NCBI GenBank assembly: GCA_963822905.1
Contig: CAWGJF010000001.1
Location: 1,798,001 to 1,862,000 of the forward strand
Source of the DNA: CAWGJF01 sp963822905
GTDB lineage: Bacteria; Bacteroidota; Ignavibacteria; Ignavibacteriales; Ignavibacteriaceae
DNA: 64,000 nt
Direction of reading: 5' to 3'
Of this stretch, positions 19,508-29,469 are shown piece after piece. A model generated the notes under the pieces. It ran no database searches and was not told the DNA's origin. It saw only the letters and a program-made list of their open reading frames with translations. A program made the position numbers and the translations under genes. How positions within the stretch are numbered: position 1 is the stretch's first letter; each line of letters opens with the position of its first letter.

Positions 19508-21025
19508 TTGAATAAGATTGCACTCATCAGTGTTTCAGATAAACAAAACGTTGAAAAACTTGCTTCTGAATTAACGAAGAAAAACTATACAATTCTTGCT
19601 ACAGGAAACACTGCTAAAACACTTTCAGATTCAGGAATTCCTGTTAAAGAAGTCAGTGATTTTACCGGGTTCCCGGAAATTTTTTCCGGTAGAGTGAAAA
19701 CATTGCATCCAAAGATCAGCGGTGGAATACTTATGCGAAGAGATGATTCTCAGGATCAATCAGAAGCCAAAGCAAACAATGTTTTACCGATTGATGTTGT
19801 TTGTGTAAATCTTTACCCGTTCAAAAAAGTTACAGAGAAACCGGATATTGATTTGGAAACAGCGATAGAAAATATTGATATCGGTGGTCCAACTCTCATT
19901 CGTGCAGCTGCAAAAAACCACAAGTTTGTTTCTGTGCTTACAGATCCAAAACAATATGATGAGTTTATCAATGAATTGAATAATGAAGAAATCAGTATTG
20001 ATCTTCGCAAAAAGTTGGCTTTTGAAGCATTTGCACACACTTCAGATTATGATACCTATATTTCAAATTTTTTTGAAAAAAGATTTAGTTCGAATAATAA
20101 AGGAATAAGGATTAGTTTTCCACTATCGCATTCTCTCAGATATGGTGAAAATCCACATCAAAAAGCAGAAATTTATGGTGACTTTTTTAATTATTTTGAA
20201 ATACTTCATGGAAAAGAATTATCATATAATAATATTCTTGATTTGGTTTCTGCTGTCGAACTTGCTGAAGATTTGGGTCCAAATAGTTGTACTATTATCA
20301 AGCATAATAATCCAGCCGGAGCAGCCACAGCAAGTAATTCCATTGAGGCTTACAAGCATGCTTTAAAGTGTGATCCTGTATCTGCGTTCGGTGGGATTGT
20401 AGCCTTTACTTCCGGCATAAATGTTGAATTAGCGAACTTATTAAATGAATTGTTCATTGAAGTTATTTCTGCCCCGGATTATTCAGATGAGGCAATTAAT
20501 GTCCTTCAGAAAAAGAAAAACCGGAGGTTAGTAAAACAATTAAAACCTGTTTTAAATTCGGGTTCAAACTTCAAAACAATTCCAGGTGGAGTTATTAGAC
20601 AGGATGCAGATTCTGTTGATCTGTTTGAAGATCAGTTGAAAGTGGTTACAGATATTAATCCATCCGAAAAAGAAATTGAGGATTTACGATTTGCGTGGAA
20701 GGTTGCCAAACATACTAAATCCAATTCAATAGTTTTTGTAAAAGATAAAACAACTGTTGGAGTTGGAGCCGGTCAGATGTCGAGATTAGATTCTGTTAAA
20801 ATTGCAGTGATGAAAGCTGCAGAACATGGATTGGATTTAAAAAACTCAGTCGGTGCTTCTGATGCTTTTTTTCCGTTTCCCGATGCAATGCTTGAAATGG
20901 TAAAAGCGGGTGCTATTTCAATAATTCAACCAGGTGGTTCCGTTCGTGATGAAGAAGTAATCTCAGCCGCAAACGAAAATAAAATCTCAATGGTATTTAC
21001 AGGTATACGGCACTTTAAACATTAA
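19508..21025 (+). CDS. purH: bifunctional AICAR formyltransferase / IMP cyclohydrolase
   Basis: Catalyses the last two steps of IMP synthesis. The N-terminal MGS-like cyclohydrolase domain (about residues 1-190) begins IALISVSDKQNVEKLASELT and contains SGRVKTLHPKI. The C-terminal transformylase domain has LRYGENPHQKA, KHNNPAGAA and SDAFFPFPDA, closing with the ISAANENKISMVFTGIRHF pattern. 505 residues, normal length. TTG start, with AAGGT about 10 bases upstream. Only 8 bases separate it from mreB, so purine synthesis and cell-shape genes are probably co-transcribed. Confidence 0.96.
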   Translation: MNKIALISVSDKQNVEKLASELTKKNYTILATGNTAKTLSDSGIPVKEVSDFTGFPEIFSGRVKTLHPKISGGILMRRDDSQDQSEAKANNVLPIDVVCVNLYPFKKVTEKPDIDLETAIENIDIGGPTLIRAAAKNHKFVSVLTDPKQYDEFINELNNEEISIDLRKKLAFEAFAHTSDYDTYISNFFEKRFSSNNKGIRISFPLSHSLRYGENPHQKAEIYGDFFNYFEILHGKELSYNNILDLVSAVELAEDLGPNSCTIIKHNNPAGAATASNSIEAYKHALKCDPVSAFGGIVAFTSGINVELANLLNELFIEVISAPDYSDEAINVLQKKKNRRLVKQLKPVLNSGSNFKTIPGGVIRQDADSVDLFEDQLKVVTDINPSEKEIEDLRFAWKVAKHTKSNSIVFVKDKTTVGVGAGQMSRLDSVKIAVMKAAEHGLDLKNSVGASDAFFPFPDAMLEMVKAGAISIIQPGGSVRDEEVISAANENKISMVFTGIRHFKH

Positions 21026-21033
21026 GAGGAATT

Positions 21034-22059
21034 ATGGGCTTATTTGATTTTCTATCTGCTGATATCGCAATCGATCTTGGAACAGCGAATACGTTAATTT
21101 ACGTTAAAGGAAAAGGAATTGTTCTTAACGAACCTTCCATTGTTGCATTTGATAAAAGTTCAAAAAGAATAATTGCGCTAGGGAATCGTGCTAAAGAAAT
21201 GCAGGGCAGAGAACACAAAGAAATTAAAGTGACCAGACCAATGCGTGATGGTGTAATTGCTGATTTTGAAATTGCGGAAGGAATGATCAGGGCTTTCATT
21301 AAAAAAGTGAGAGCTGGTGCAATCAGTAGCCGAAGGATTGTTGTTGCAGTTCCAAGTGGTGTTACTGAAGTTGAAAAAAGAGCGGTTAGAGATAGTGCTG
21401 AACATGCTGGTGCAAAAGAAGTACATCTGATCGCTGAACCAATGGCAGCAGCAATCGGAATAGGGATTGATGTTTCTGCCCCGGTGGGAAATATGATAAT
21501 AGATATTGGTGGAGGTACGACTGAAATTGCAGTCATAGCTCTTTCCGGAATAGTTAACGAAGAATCTATTCGTATTGCCGGTGATGAAATGAACTATGCA
21601 ATAATGCAATTCTTCAAAAGAAACCACAACATTCTAATTGGTGAAAGAACTGCGGAAGCAATTAAATGTGAGGTTGGATCTGCTGTTCCTCTAAAAGAAG
21701 AGATAACGATACAAGTTAAGGGAAGAGACCTGGTTGGTGGAATTCCTAAAACGACTGAAGTAAGTTCCGTAGAAATCCGGGAAGCTCTTAATGAATCGAT
21801 CGTTCAGATAGTTGATGCTGTGAGACAAACCCTGGAACGAACACCTCCTGAACTTTCTGCTGATATTCTGGACCGCGGAGTTATGTTAAGTGGTGGAGGT
21901 GCATTATTGAAAGGATTGGATGAAAGAATTAGAATGGAAACAAATCTTCCGGTGCATGTTGCTGAAGATCCATTAACTGCCGTTGTACGTGGAACCGGGA
22001 AAGTAATAGAAAACCTAAATGAATATTCAAAAGTGCTTATTCGTAACAGAAGATATTAA
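21034..22059 (+). CDS. mreB: rod shape-determining protein MreB
   Basis: Bacterial actin that organises lateral wall synthesis under the inner membrane. It has phosphate-1 motif DIAIDLGTANTLIYVKGKG, phosphate-2 motif IIDIGGGTTEIAVIALSG near residue 157 and the adenosine motif MLSGGGALLKGLDE. The N-terminal GLFDFLS is a likely membrane-binding helix. 341 residues, normal. AGAGGA lies 5 bases before the ATG. Its stop overlaps the mreC start by one base (TAATG). Confidence 0.97.
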   Translation: MGLFDFLSADIAIDLGTANTLIYVKGKGIVLNEPSIVAFDKSSKRIIALGNRAKEMQGREHKEIKVTRPMRDGVIADFEIAEGMIRAFIKKVRAGAISSRRIVVAVPSGVTEVEKRAVRDSAEHAGAKEVHLIAEPMAAAIGIGIDVSAPVGNMIIDIGGGTTEIAVIALSGIVNEESIRIAGDEMNYAIMQFFKRNHNILIGERTAEAIKCEVGSAVPLKEEITIQVKGRDLVGGIPKTTEVSSVEIREALNESIVQIVDAVRQTLERTPPELSADILDRGVMLSGGGALLKGLDERIRMETNLPVHVAEDPLTAVVRGTGKVIENLNEYSKVLIRNRRY

Positions 22060-22889
22060 TGATAAAATTTTTTACTGAACTCTGGAAAAATTTTAAAGAA
22101 TATATAATCCTCGTAATTTTAATCATAACCAGCCTTGTAGTTTTAGCCCAAAATAAAAATCCCCAGGTTCAAAAATTTCGCGCGGTATCCTTTGGAAGCT
22201 TTGCTGCTGTTACATCCATAATGTCAGATCTTTTTAATACGCAAGGTATAAGACAACAGAATACAGAACTAAGGAAAATAAATGCGGAATTAATGTTACG
22301 TATAAGTTTACTACGCGAGTATGGTATTGAAAACGGCGAATTGAAAAGATTATTGAATTTTAAAGATTCAGTAAACCTGCCGCTGACTCCAGCTAATGTT
22401 GTTTCTAAATCACTCTCGGTTACACAAAACACAATAACATTAAATGTTGGGACAAAGGATAGTGTCCAGGTTGGTATGCCTGTTATTAATTATGCGGGAT
22501 TGATTGGAATAATATTGAGCACTTCCGAAGATTTTTCTATTGTGAGAACTATCAGAAATGTTGATCTAAAAGTTGCAGTTAAAAATGAGCGCAACAATGT
22601 CAATGGTATTATGAAATGGGACGGCGAAAAGTTGTATATGAATGATGTATCCAAATCTTTTGATTTTGAAATTGGTGATAGGATAGTTACTTCAGAGTTC
22701 AGTTCAATAATAGCTATTCCATTACCAATTGGGATAGTTCAGCAAGTTAATGATACGGAAACAGGAGTATTCAACCAGGTTATTATAAAACCATTTGCAA
22801 ATATTTTAAAAGTCGAAGATGTATTAGTGCTAAGATTGGTTCAGAGTAAACAAAAAGAAAACCTGGAATTAAATTTTTTCAATCGTTAA
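22059..22889 (+). CDS. mreC: rod shape-determining protein MreC
   Basis: Bitopic inner-membrane protein linking MreB to periplasmic wall synthases. One transmembrane helix at about residues 13-31 (YIILVILIITSLVVLAQ), a coiled-coil at about 60-105 and the beta-barrel domain afterwards with NYAGLIGIILSTSEDFSIV. 276 residues. Its stop and the mreD start are adjacent. Confidence 0.94.
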   Translation: MIKFFTELWKNFKEYIILVILIITSLVVLAQNKNPQVQKFRAVSFGSFAAVTSIMSDLFNTQGIRQQNTELRKINAELMLRISLLREYGIENGELKRLLNFKDSVNLPLTPANVVSKSLSVTQNTITLNVGTKDSVQVGMPVINYAGLIGIILSTSEDFSIVRTIRNVDLKVAVKNERNNVNGIMKWDGEKLYMNDVSKSFDFEIGDRIVTSEFSSIIAIPLPIGIVQQVNDTETGVFNQVIIKPFANILKVEDVLVLRLVQSKQKENLELNFFNR

Positions 22890-25202
22890 ATGATGAGGCT
22901 TCGATTCCTTATACCGGTTTTTATTTATTTTCCTCTCCTGGTTATCCAGATAACCTTTATTCCTCTCATTTCCATTGAAAGCATAGCCCCTGATCTTTTA
23001 CTGATTGCCCTTGTTTATTTTACTATTTCTTTAGGACAAATACCCGGAATTTTATACGGTGCTTTTTTCGGATTAGCTTTCGATCTTATCACTGGAAGTT
23101 TGCTGGGGAGTACAATGTTATCTTATACAATTGCCGGGTTTACTGCAGGATATTTTTCTTCTGAAACCAGAAGGGAAAAATATTTAAATACTTTTTCTTT
23201 CCCATTGGTTGTATTTTTATGTGCTATTGTTGAGTCAATAATATATTCATTTTTTTCAATAATGGATTTTAACACAAATATTGTGAAACTCTTTTTTGAT
23301 AATGCCTTGCTTCCTGCTGCATATACCGGGTTACTGAGTATAATTGTTCTGATTTTCCCTTTAAAAAAGGAATTACACTTGAAGACTGAAAAATTTGCCT
23401 CAGTTCAAAGAAGAAGTATAATAAATATAATTGTGATTGTGAGTGCAGCGATTTTGGTGTTCAGACTTTTCCAAATGCAGATACTTGAACAGGAATCTTA
23501 TGAAATAAAAGCCTCGGATAATAGTATTAAAAACATTGAGATGATTCCTCTAAGAGGAAGACTTCTTGACAGAAACGGTGAAATTATTGTCAGTAACAAA
23601 CCTGCTTACACTTTGCGAATTACACCAATTGATTATAACATAAAATTAAACCCTCTTCTCGAAGCTGTGATGGATTTACCCTCCGGCTATATTAATGATC
23701 TTATCAAAAAGAATAAAATATTTTCCAGGTATATGCCTCTTAGAGTAAAGCGGGATGTTGATTTTAAAGTCGTTGCCTGGTTAGAAGAAAATTCAGATAG
23801 ACTTCCGGGTGTTGATTATGTTATAGAGATGCAACGTGATTATCCTGCCGGAATCTCTGGTTCCCACATGTTTGGTTATACAAAAGAAATTTCTCCATCT
23901 CAATTAGAAAAAGAAAATGATTACTATAAACCGGGAGATTATGTCGGGCATACAGGAATTGAAAAATACTATGAAAAATATCTCCGCGGAATTAAAGGAA
24001 ATAGATTTGTTATTGTAAACTCAAAAAGAAAAGTTATCGGAAAATACAAGAATGGGAATGAAGATATTAATGCTGATAAAGGTGATGACTTGATTCTTTC
24101 TATTGATGCTGATGCACAAAGGGTTGCGGAAAAAGAATTTATTGGGTTAAAGGGAGCGCTGGTAGCAATTGAGCCAAAAACAGGTGAAATCCTTGCTCTG
24201 GTTAGTGCACCTGAATACAATTTGAAAATGTTTTCTTATGTCACTCCAAAGGAATTTCTTGATAGTTTATATAATAATCCTGAAAAACCATTGTTTAATA
24301 GAGCCACTATGTCTGTAAAACCGCCTGGTTCAACCTTCAAAATAATGGAAGCTGTTGCTGCACTTGACCTTGGTCTGATTAATACAAATACAACTTTTTA
24401 TTGCAGTGGTGGGTTCACTTATGGAAGATACTTTAAATGTCATGGGGTACATGGATCTGTTAATGTTGTTCATGCAATAGAAAAATCCTGCAATACATTT
24501 TTCTATAATTTAATTTATAAAATAGGGTTAGACCGCTGGAAAGAATATGCAACTAAATTTGGCTTTGGACAGGACACTAATATCGATATAGGTGAGGAGG
24601 TTCCTGGTTTGATTCCTGATGAAAAATATTATGAAAAAATTTACGGTCCTCAATGGCCACGAAGTATTATGGCAAGCCTTGGAATTGGACAAGGTGAAGT
24701 TGGAGTAACTCCATTGCAACTTGCACAATATGTTTCATTAATTGCCGGTGATGGAAAAACTTTTACACCCCATATTGTAAAAGGTTATAGAAAGGAAAAT
24801 GAGAAAGAAATTCATAAATTCAATTTCACTCCTATCGACTTGGGTATTAAAAAAGAAGTATTTGATATTGTTAAAGAAGGAATGTTTTTGGTTGTACAGG
24901 GAAACGGAACTGCGACACATATCAGAACTGATGAATTTACAATTGCCGGCAAAACCGGAACATCACAGAATCCTCATGGAAAGGATCATGCTTTATTCAT
25001 TGCATATGCTCCTGCAGATGATCCGCAAATTGCGATTGCAGTAGTTGTTGAAAATGTTGGATTTGGTGGAACTTATGCTGCCCCAATTGCAAAAAAGGTT
25101 TTGGAAGCATATTTGTTAAAACAGAAACCGACTCCAGAATTAGATGATCAAAAAATTAGTGAAATGAAAGGTCAAAAGGAGATAATGCCGGTTGCGAATT
25201 GA
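22890..25202 (+). CDS. mreD-mrdA: MreD and penicillin-binding protein 2 in one reading frame
   Basis: Residues 1-163 are MreD-like (five hydrophobic helices, PDLLLIALVYFTI), and residues from 164 on are a complete PBP2. The PBP2 has one transmembrane helix (about 174-195), the LRGRLLDRNG dimerisation motif, and the transpeptidase motifs S481-T-F-K484, S533-C-N and K688-T-G. At the junction an AAGGA ribosome site sits 8 bases before TTG 23379, which would start a normal 607-residue PBP2. If the A-run at 23363-23368 had one base less, MreD would end PLKRNYT with its TGA overlapping this TTG. So two cistrons plus a one-base error is as likely as a true fusion. Confidence 0.9.
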   Translation: MMRLRFLIPVFIYFPLLVIQITFIPLISIESIAPDLLLIALVYFTISLGQIPGILYGAFFGLAFDLITGSLLGSTMLSYTIAGFTAGYFSSETRREKYLNTFSFPLVVFLCAIVESIIYSFFSIMDFNTNIVKLFFDNALLPAAYTGLLSIIVLIFPLKKELHLKTEKFASVQRRSIINIIVIVSAAILVFRLFQMQILEQESYEIKASDNSIKNIEMIPLRGRLLDRNGEIIVSNKPAYTLRITPIDYNIKLNPLLEAVMDLPSGYINDLIKKNKIFSRYMPLRVKRDVDFKVVAWLEENSDRLPGVDYVIEMQRDYPAGISGSHMFGYTKEISPSQLEKENDYYKPGDYVGHTGIEKYYEKYLRGIKGNRFVIVNSKRKVIGKYKNGNEDINADKGDDLILSIDADAQRVAEKEFIGLKGALVAIEPKTGEILALVSAPEYNLKMFSYVTPKEFLDSLYNNPEKPLFNRATMSVKPPGSTFKIMEAVAALDLGLINTNTTFYCSGGFTYGRYFKCHGVHGSVNVVHAIEKSCNTFFYNLIYKIGLDRWKEYATKFGFGQDTNIDIGEEVPGLIPDEKYYEKIYGPQWPRSIMASLGIGQGEVGVTPLQLAQYVSLIAGDGKTFTPHIVKGYRKENEKEIHKFNFTPIDLGIKKEVFDIVKEGMFLVVQGNGTATHIRTDEFTIAGKTGTSQNPHGKDHALFIAYAPADDPQIAIAVVVENVGFGGTYAAPIAKKVLEAYLLKQKPTPELDDQKISEMKGQKEIMPVAN

Positions 25203-26420
25203 TTACAATATAAAAGATAAATTTGATTTCGGATTACTGGTTCCTGCCTTAACTTTATTTCTTATCGGACTTGCCGCAATTTATAGTTCTACTGCAAATA
25301 ATCCTGCTGCATCAGGAAACTTTGAAAAACAGATAATCTGGGGAATCATTTCACTAATTGTATTTTTCATTACCTACTCCATCCCGACTAATTTTTTTAA
25401 AACTTCATCTTTACCTTCTTATGTGGTTGCCTTATTATTTTTAATAATAGTAGTCGCAGTAGGAAGACAGATTTCAGGATCAAAAAGCTGGCTTACTTTT
25501 GGTGTTTTGGGATTTCAACCTTCAGAGATTGCAAAGATTGCAACAATTTTCGCACTTGCTTCTTATTTAAGCAGAAACAATTCTGACATCGATTCATTTA
25601 AAGATATTTTCTTCACTATTCTGATTGGTTTACTTCCGGTATTACTTATTTTATTACAACCTGATCTTGGTACGGCGCTTGTATTTATTGGAATGTTGCT
25701 CGCTGTGATATTTTGGAAAGGCATTTCAACATTTTCACTTTTCATGGTTTTATCACCCGGAATTGTTGCAGTTGCTTCTCTATTTGGATTTTATTATTTC
25801 CTGTTTTCATTAGTGGCAATTGTGATAACACTTTTCTTTTTAAAAAAGATTTATTTTTTAGTGGTTCCATTTTCGCATTAAACCTTGCGAGTGGATTTTT
25901 TACTGATTATGTTTACCGGGCTCTCAGTCCACACCAACAAAAAAGGATCCTGGCTTTTGTAGACCCTACCTCTGATCCTCTTGGATCAGGTTATAATTCT
26001 ATTCAGGCAAAAGTGGCAATTGGTTCGGGTGGATTATTTGGGAAAGGATTTTTAAGTGGCAATCAAACTCAGTTACAATTCATTCCTGAACAATGGACTG
26101 ATTTTATTTATTGTGTAATTGGTGAAGAATTTGGTTTTATTGGCAGCATAATTACTTTGATTATTTTTTTGTATCTGCTTTTAAAAATCTTAAAACTTGC
26201 ACATAATACAAAAGATGAATTCCTCAGCCTGGTTTCTATCGGAATTCTTTCGGTTTATTTTATTCATTTTATAATAAACCTGGGAATGGTTGTGGGGATT
26301 ATGCCGGTTATTGGAATTCCTCTTCCATTTGTCAGCTATGGCGGCAGTTCATTATTAGTAAATATGTTTATGCTTGGCATTTTAGCAAACATTTACAGAA
26401 CGAGAAAAAATTACACCTGA
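25192..26420 (+). CDS. rodA: rod shape-determining protein RodA (frame break near 25845)
   Basis: SEDS-family peptidoglycan glycosyltransferase with about 10 membrane helices, partner of PBP2. The first part (from TTG 25192) includes GRQISGSKSWLTFGVLGFQPSEIAK and LLQPDLGTALVF, the catalytic-region motifs. The second part includes ALSPHQQKRILAFVDP, GSGYNSIQAKVAIGSGG and GIPLPFVSYGGSSLL. The frame changes at the A6 run 25842-25847; one more A gives FLKKDLFFSGSIFALNL and a single protein of about 409 residues. RodA is normally essential with this machinery, so a sequence error is likely. The TTG overlaps the PBP2 stop, with AAAGGAG upstream. Confidence 0.92.
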
Positions 26421-26423
26421 TTT

Positions 26424-27233
26424 ATGAAAGCTATTCAAAAACTAGAAAACAAAAATAATGTTGGACTTCATATTTGTGTCGGATTGGATACTGATGTAGA
26501 AAAAATTCCTGATCATTTAAAAGGTAAAAAAGATGCTGAACTTATTTTTAATCAGGAAATTATTGATTCAACAAAAGACATTGCCGCAGCTTATAAAATC
26601 AATTTCGCATTTTACGAAAAACTCGGAACTGATGGTCTAAAAATCCTTGAAAAAACTTTAGCATACATACCTTCAGATGTTCTTACTATTGCTGATGCCA
26701 AAAGGGGGGACATTGGAAATACATCAGCAATGTATGCAAAATCAGTTTTTGATTATTATGGTTTTGATTCAATTACTATCAATCCGTATATGGGTTCGGA
26801 TTCGGTCGAACCATTTTTAGAATATCAAAATAAACTAATTTTTATCCTTGCTCTAACTTCCAATAATGGTTCTGCGGATTTTCAAAAACTTAAACTTGAA
26901 AACGGATCGTTTCTATTTCAGAAAGTTATTTCAAAAATTCATTCATGGAATGAATCAGCAAATTGCGGGATTGTATTCGGTGCAACTAATGATTTAGAAC
27001 TCAAAGAAAATTTAGAATTGATTGGTAATCTATCTGTTTTATTACCAGGCATTGGAGCACAGGGTGGAAATTTGAAAAGTGTGATCCAATTATTCAAATC
27101 TGAAATGAAATCGAATTTTATAATAAATATTAGTCGTGGAATATTATATAAATCAATGGGAATTGATTTTGCTGAAAAAGCAAGAGAAGAACTAGTAAGT
27201 TATAATACAATTGTATCAAATATTTTACTATAG
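26424..27233 (+). CDS. pyrF: orotidine 5'-phosphate decarboxylase, type 2
   Basis: Decarboxylates OMP to UMP in pyrimidine synthesis. The catalytic tetrad motif reads D91-A-K93-R-G-D96-IGNTS. Other family landmarks are HICVGLDTD, AAYKINFAFYE and LLPGIGAQGG. 269 residues, the size of the longer type 2 enzymes. It starts 3 bases after rodA and closes the run from purN. Confidence 0.96.
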   Translation: MKAIQKLENKNNVGLHICVGLDTDVEKIPDHLKGKKDAELIFNQEIIDSTKDIAAAYKINFAFYEKLGTDGLKILEKTLAYIPSDVLTIADAKRGDIGNTSAMYAKSVFDYYGFDSITINPYMGSDSVEPFLEYQNKLIFILALTSNNGSADFQKLKLENGSFLFQKVISKIHSWNESANCGIVFGATNDLELKENLELIGNLSVLLPGIGAQGGNLKSVIQLFKSEMKSNFIINISRGILYKSMGIDFAEKAREELVSYNTIVSNILL

Positions 27234-27394
27234 TATTTAGAATTATTCCTTAATAAATATATATCTATTAAAGAACATATTTAGTATTTACAAAAAGGAT
27301 ATAAAGTCCTTATATTAATTCAACAACATTATTTCATTCTGATCTGGGAGGAGAAGAAAAAGAAATTTTAATTATTTAATATGCATTGTTACAT

Positions 27395-28864
27395 ATGAAA
27401 ATTCACGAAAAATTCCTCTACGAAATCTGGAAAGAAAAAAACTTCAATAGTGAATTACAAACTGCTGATTCCGAAAAGATAGAAGTAATTGATACCGGAA
27501 TTGAAAACAAAGATCTTAGCGGACCCGATTTTCTTAATGCCAGGGTCAAAATAGGCAACATAACTTACCAGGGTGATATTGAAATAGATAGCTGGCATTC
27601 CGATTGGAAGTCACACGGTCATTTCCTCAATAAAAACTATAACAAATTAATCCTTCACGTCGTTCTTTCGAAAGATCGGTTTCAACCATTCGTTTATACC
27701 AGAGAAGGAAGAAAAGTCTCCTCTATCTGTTTGACAGATTTTACAAGGGATAGCTTTAAAGAAGTAATTCAAAATTCAATTACTAAAGAAAGAAAAAACC
27801 GGATATTTGATATGCCTTGTAATGGTTTAAATGAAATAGTGACGGAAGAAGAAAAATTGAAATATTTATTTGAATTGGGGACTGAAAGATTCCAAAAAAA
27901 GTCGACTAAACTTTTTCAAAGGCTAAAAGAAATTTTGTATTTGCGAAATATGCATGTGAGAGAACCAGTTGTTAAATATGATTTTGGTCAAGAGTTCAAT
28001 AATTTGAAATATTCTTCAAAAGATTTTTCAGAACCAACAATATGGCAACAGTTAATTTATGAGTTGCTTTTTGAAGCGCTTGGATATTCCAAGAATAAAG
28101 AAATTATGCTTAAGCTTGCCAAAGCTGTCAATATAGAATTCCTTTCCAAATATAAAAATGATAAAGATTTCCATCTGATTATTGAGAGCGCACTATTAAC
28201 AGTTAGTGGTTTGATTCCTGATAAAACAAATTTTTCTGATGAAGAATCAACTGCTTATGTACGATCATTAATAGAAAAGTGGAATGTTTTAAAACCAGAT
28301 TATGATGGGATCTCATTTGGGAGTGAACAGTGGTACTTCTTTAAACTCAGACCACAAAATTTTCCAACTCTGAGAATTGCTGCCGGTGCACGGATTGTAG
28401 AAAAAATAATTCAGGGACCGTTAATAACTAAAATCATTTCACTGTTTGAAAATGAAAATCGGTTCAATAAACTTACAGCCGAATTACGAAATTTAATTAT
28501 TGTTGAAGCAGATGGATTCTGGAAATATCATTTCGTCTTTGATAAAACATCAAAAGAAGAATTAAAATATTTTGTAGGCTTATCCCGGGCTGATGAAATA
28601 ATTATTAATGTCATATTACCAGTAATGATGTTGTATTTTGAAATATTTCAGAATGATGAATCTGCGAGACGTTCAAAAAAATTATATTTGCAGTATAATC
28701 AAAAAAGCTCAAATCAATTAGTTAACCAGGTTGGTAAAACACTGGATATTAAAGAACACATTAATAAAAGTGTTTATTACCAGGGTATGATAGAAATATT
28801 CAGAAATTATTGTGTTAAAGACAGATGCCTGGAATGTAAAATTGGGAAGAAGGTTTTCGAATAA
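27395..28864 (+). CDS. DUF2851 family protein
   Basis: Conserved Bacteroidota protein of unknown function, 489 residues from the ATG at 27395. The N-terminal stretch LSGPDFLNARVKIGNITYQG followed by GDIEIDSWHSDWKSHGH is the family signature and looks like a nucleic-acid or nuclease-like core, though no activity has been shown. The C terminus has two cysteine pairs (CVKDRCLECK) that could bind metal. A TTG at 27386 is a weaker alternative start. A GGAGGAG lies about 45 bases upstream, too far to serve. It is convergent with the nuclease gene, with one base between their stops. Confidence 0.85.
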   Translation: MKIHEKFLYEIWKEKNFNSELQTADSEKIEVIDTGIENKDLSGPDFLNARVKIGNITYQGDIEIDSWHSDWKSHGHFLNKNYNKLILHVVLSKDRFQPFVYTREGRKVSSICLTDFTRDSFKEVIQNSITKERKNRIFDMPCNGLNEIVTEEEKLKYLFELGTERFQKKSTKLFQRLKEILYLRNMHVREPVVKYDFGQEFNNLKYSSKDFSEPTIWQQLIYELLFEALGYSKNKEIMLKLAKAVNIEFLSKYKNDKDFHLIIESALLTVSGLIPDKTNFSDEESTAYVRSLIEKWNVLKPDYDGISFGSEQWYFFKLRPQNFPTLRIAAGARIVEKIIQGPLITKIISLFENENRFNKLTAELRNLIIVEADGFWKYHFVFDKTSKEELKYFVGLSRADEIIINVILPVMMLYFEIFQNDESARRSKKLYLQYNQKSSNQLVNQVGKTLDIKEHINKSVYYQGMIEIFRNYCVKDRCLECKIGKKVFE

Positions 28865-28865
28865 A

Positions 28866-29453
28866 TTAATTGTCGCTGGTTAATCTTTTGATATCATCCC
28901 TTATTTTAGCTGCTCTTTCATATTCTTCACCATCAATTGCTTCCCTAAGTTTATTTTGCAAAGCAGCAAGTTTAGCATCCTTTGATATAGGATTTTTAGA
29001 AGAATTTTTTTCCGGGGGAATAATGTTTTCTGCTTCAGTCTCTTCTGATGGAATAAATGCAGCCGATTGCAATACAGACTCCGCAACATAAATTGGAGCC
29101 TGGGCACGAACTGCTAATGCAATTGCATCACTTGGTCTTGCATCAATTTCCTGGGTTAGTGCAGCTACTTCAAGTATAATTTTTGCATAAAAAGTATTTT
29201 CCCGCAATTCATCTACAATTATTTCAACAACATTAGCGCCAAGGTTATCTGTAATTTGTTTTAATAAATCATGAGTTAGTGGACGTGGGGGTTTGATTCC
29301 TTCAATTTCCAGCGCGATAGCCTGTGCTTCAAATGCTCCAATAATTATCGGCAACCTCCTGTTTCCTTCCATCTCTTTTAAAAGAATTGCATAAGCTCCA
29401 CCAGTTGATGGGCTGGATGACAATCCTAAAATTTCACACTGAACTTTTTGCAA
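28866..29453 (-). CDS. bifunctional nuclease (DUF151) with C-terminal UVR motif
   Basis: 195-residue cytosolic protein. The DUF151 domain (about residues 1-130) has LPIIIGAFEAQAIALEIEG and the DARPSDAIALAVR signature. A linker is followed by a UvrB/UvrC-type motif (about 160-192) LQNKLREAIDGEEYERAAKI. In plants DUF151 proteins show nuclease activity; in bacteria the role is unclear. It begins 16 bases after the etfA stop, so it is probably co-transcribed with the electron-transfer flavoprotein genes. Confidence 0.9.
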   Translation of the reverse strand: MQKVQCEILGLSSSPSTGGAYAILLKEMEGNRRLPIIIGAFEAQAIALEIEGIKPPRPLTHDLLKQITDNLGANVVEIIVDELRENTFYAKIILEVAALTQEIDARPSDAIALAVRAQAPIYVAESVLQSAAFIPSEETEAENIIPPEKNSSKNPISKDAKLAALQNKLREAIDGEEYERAAKIRDDIKRLTSDN

Positions 29454-29469
29454 ATTTCATCTCCATCAT

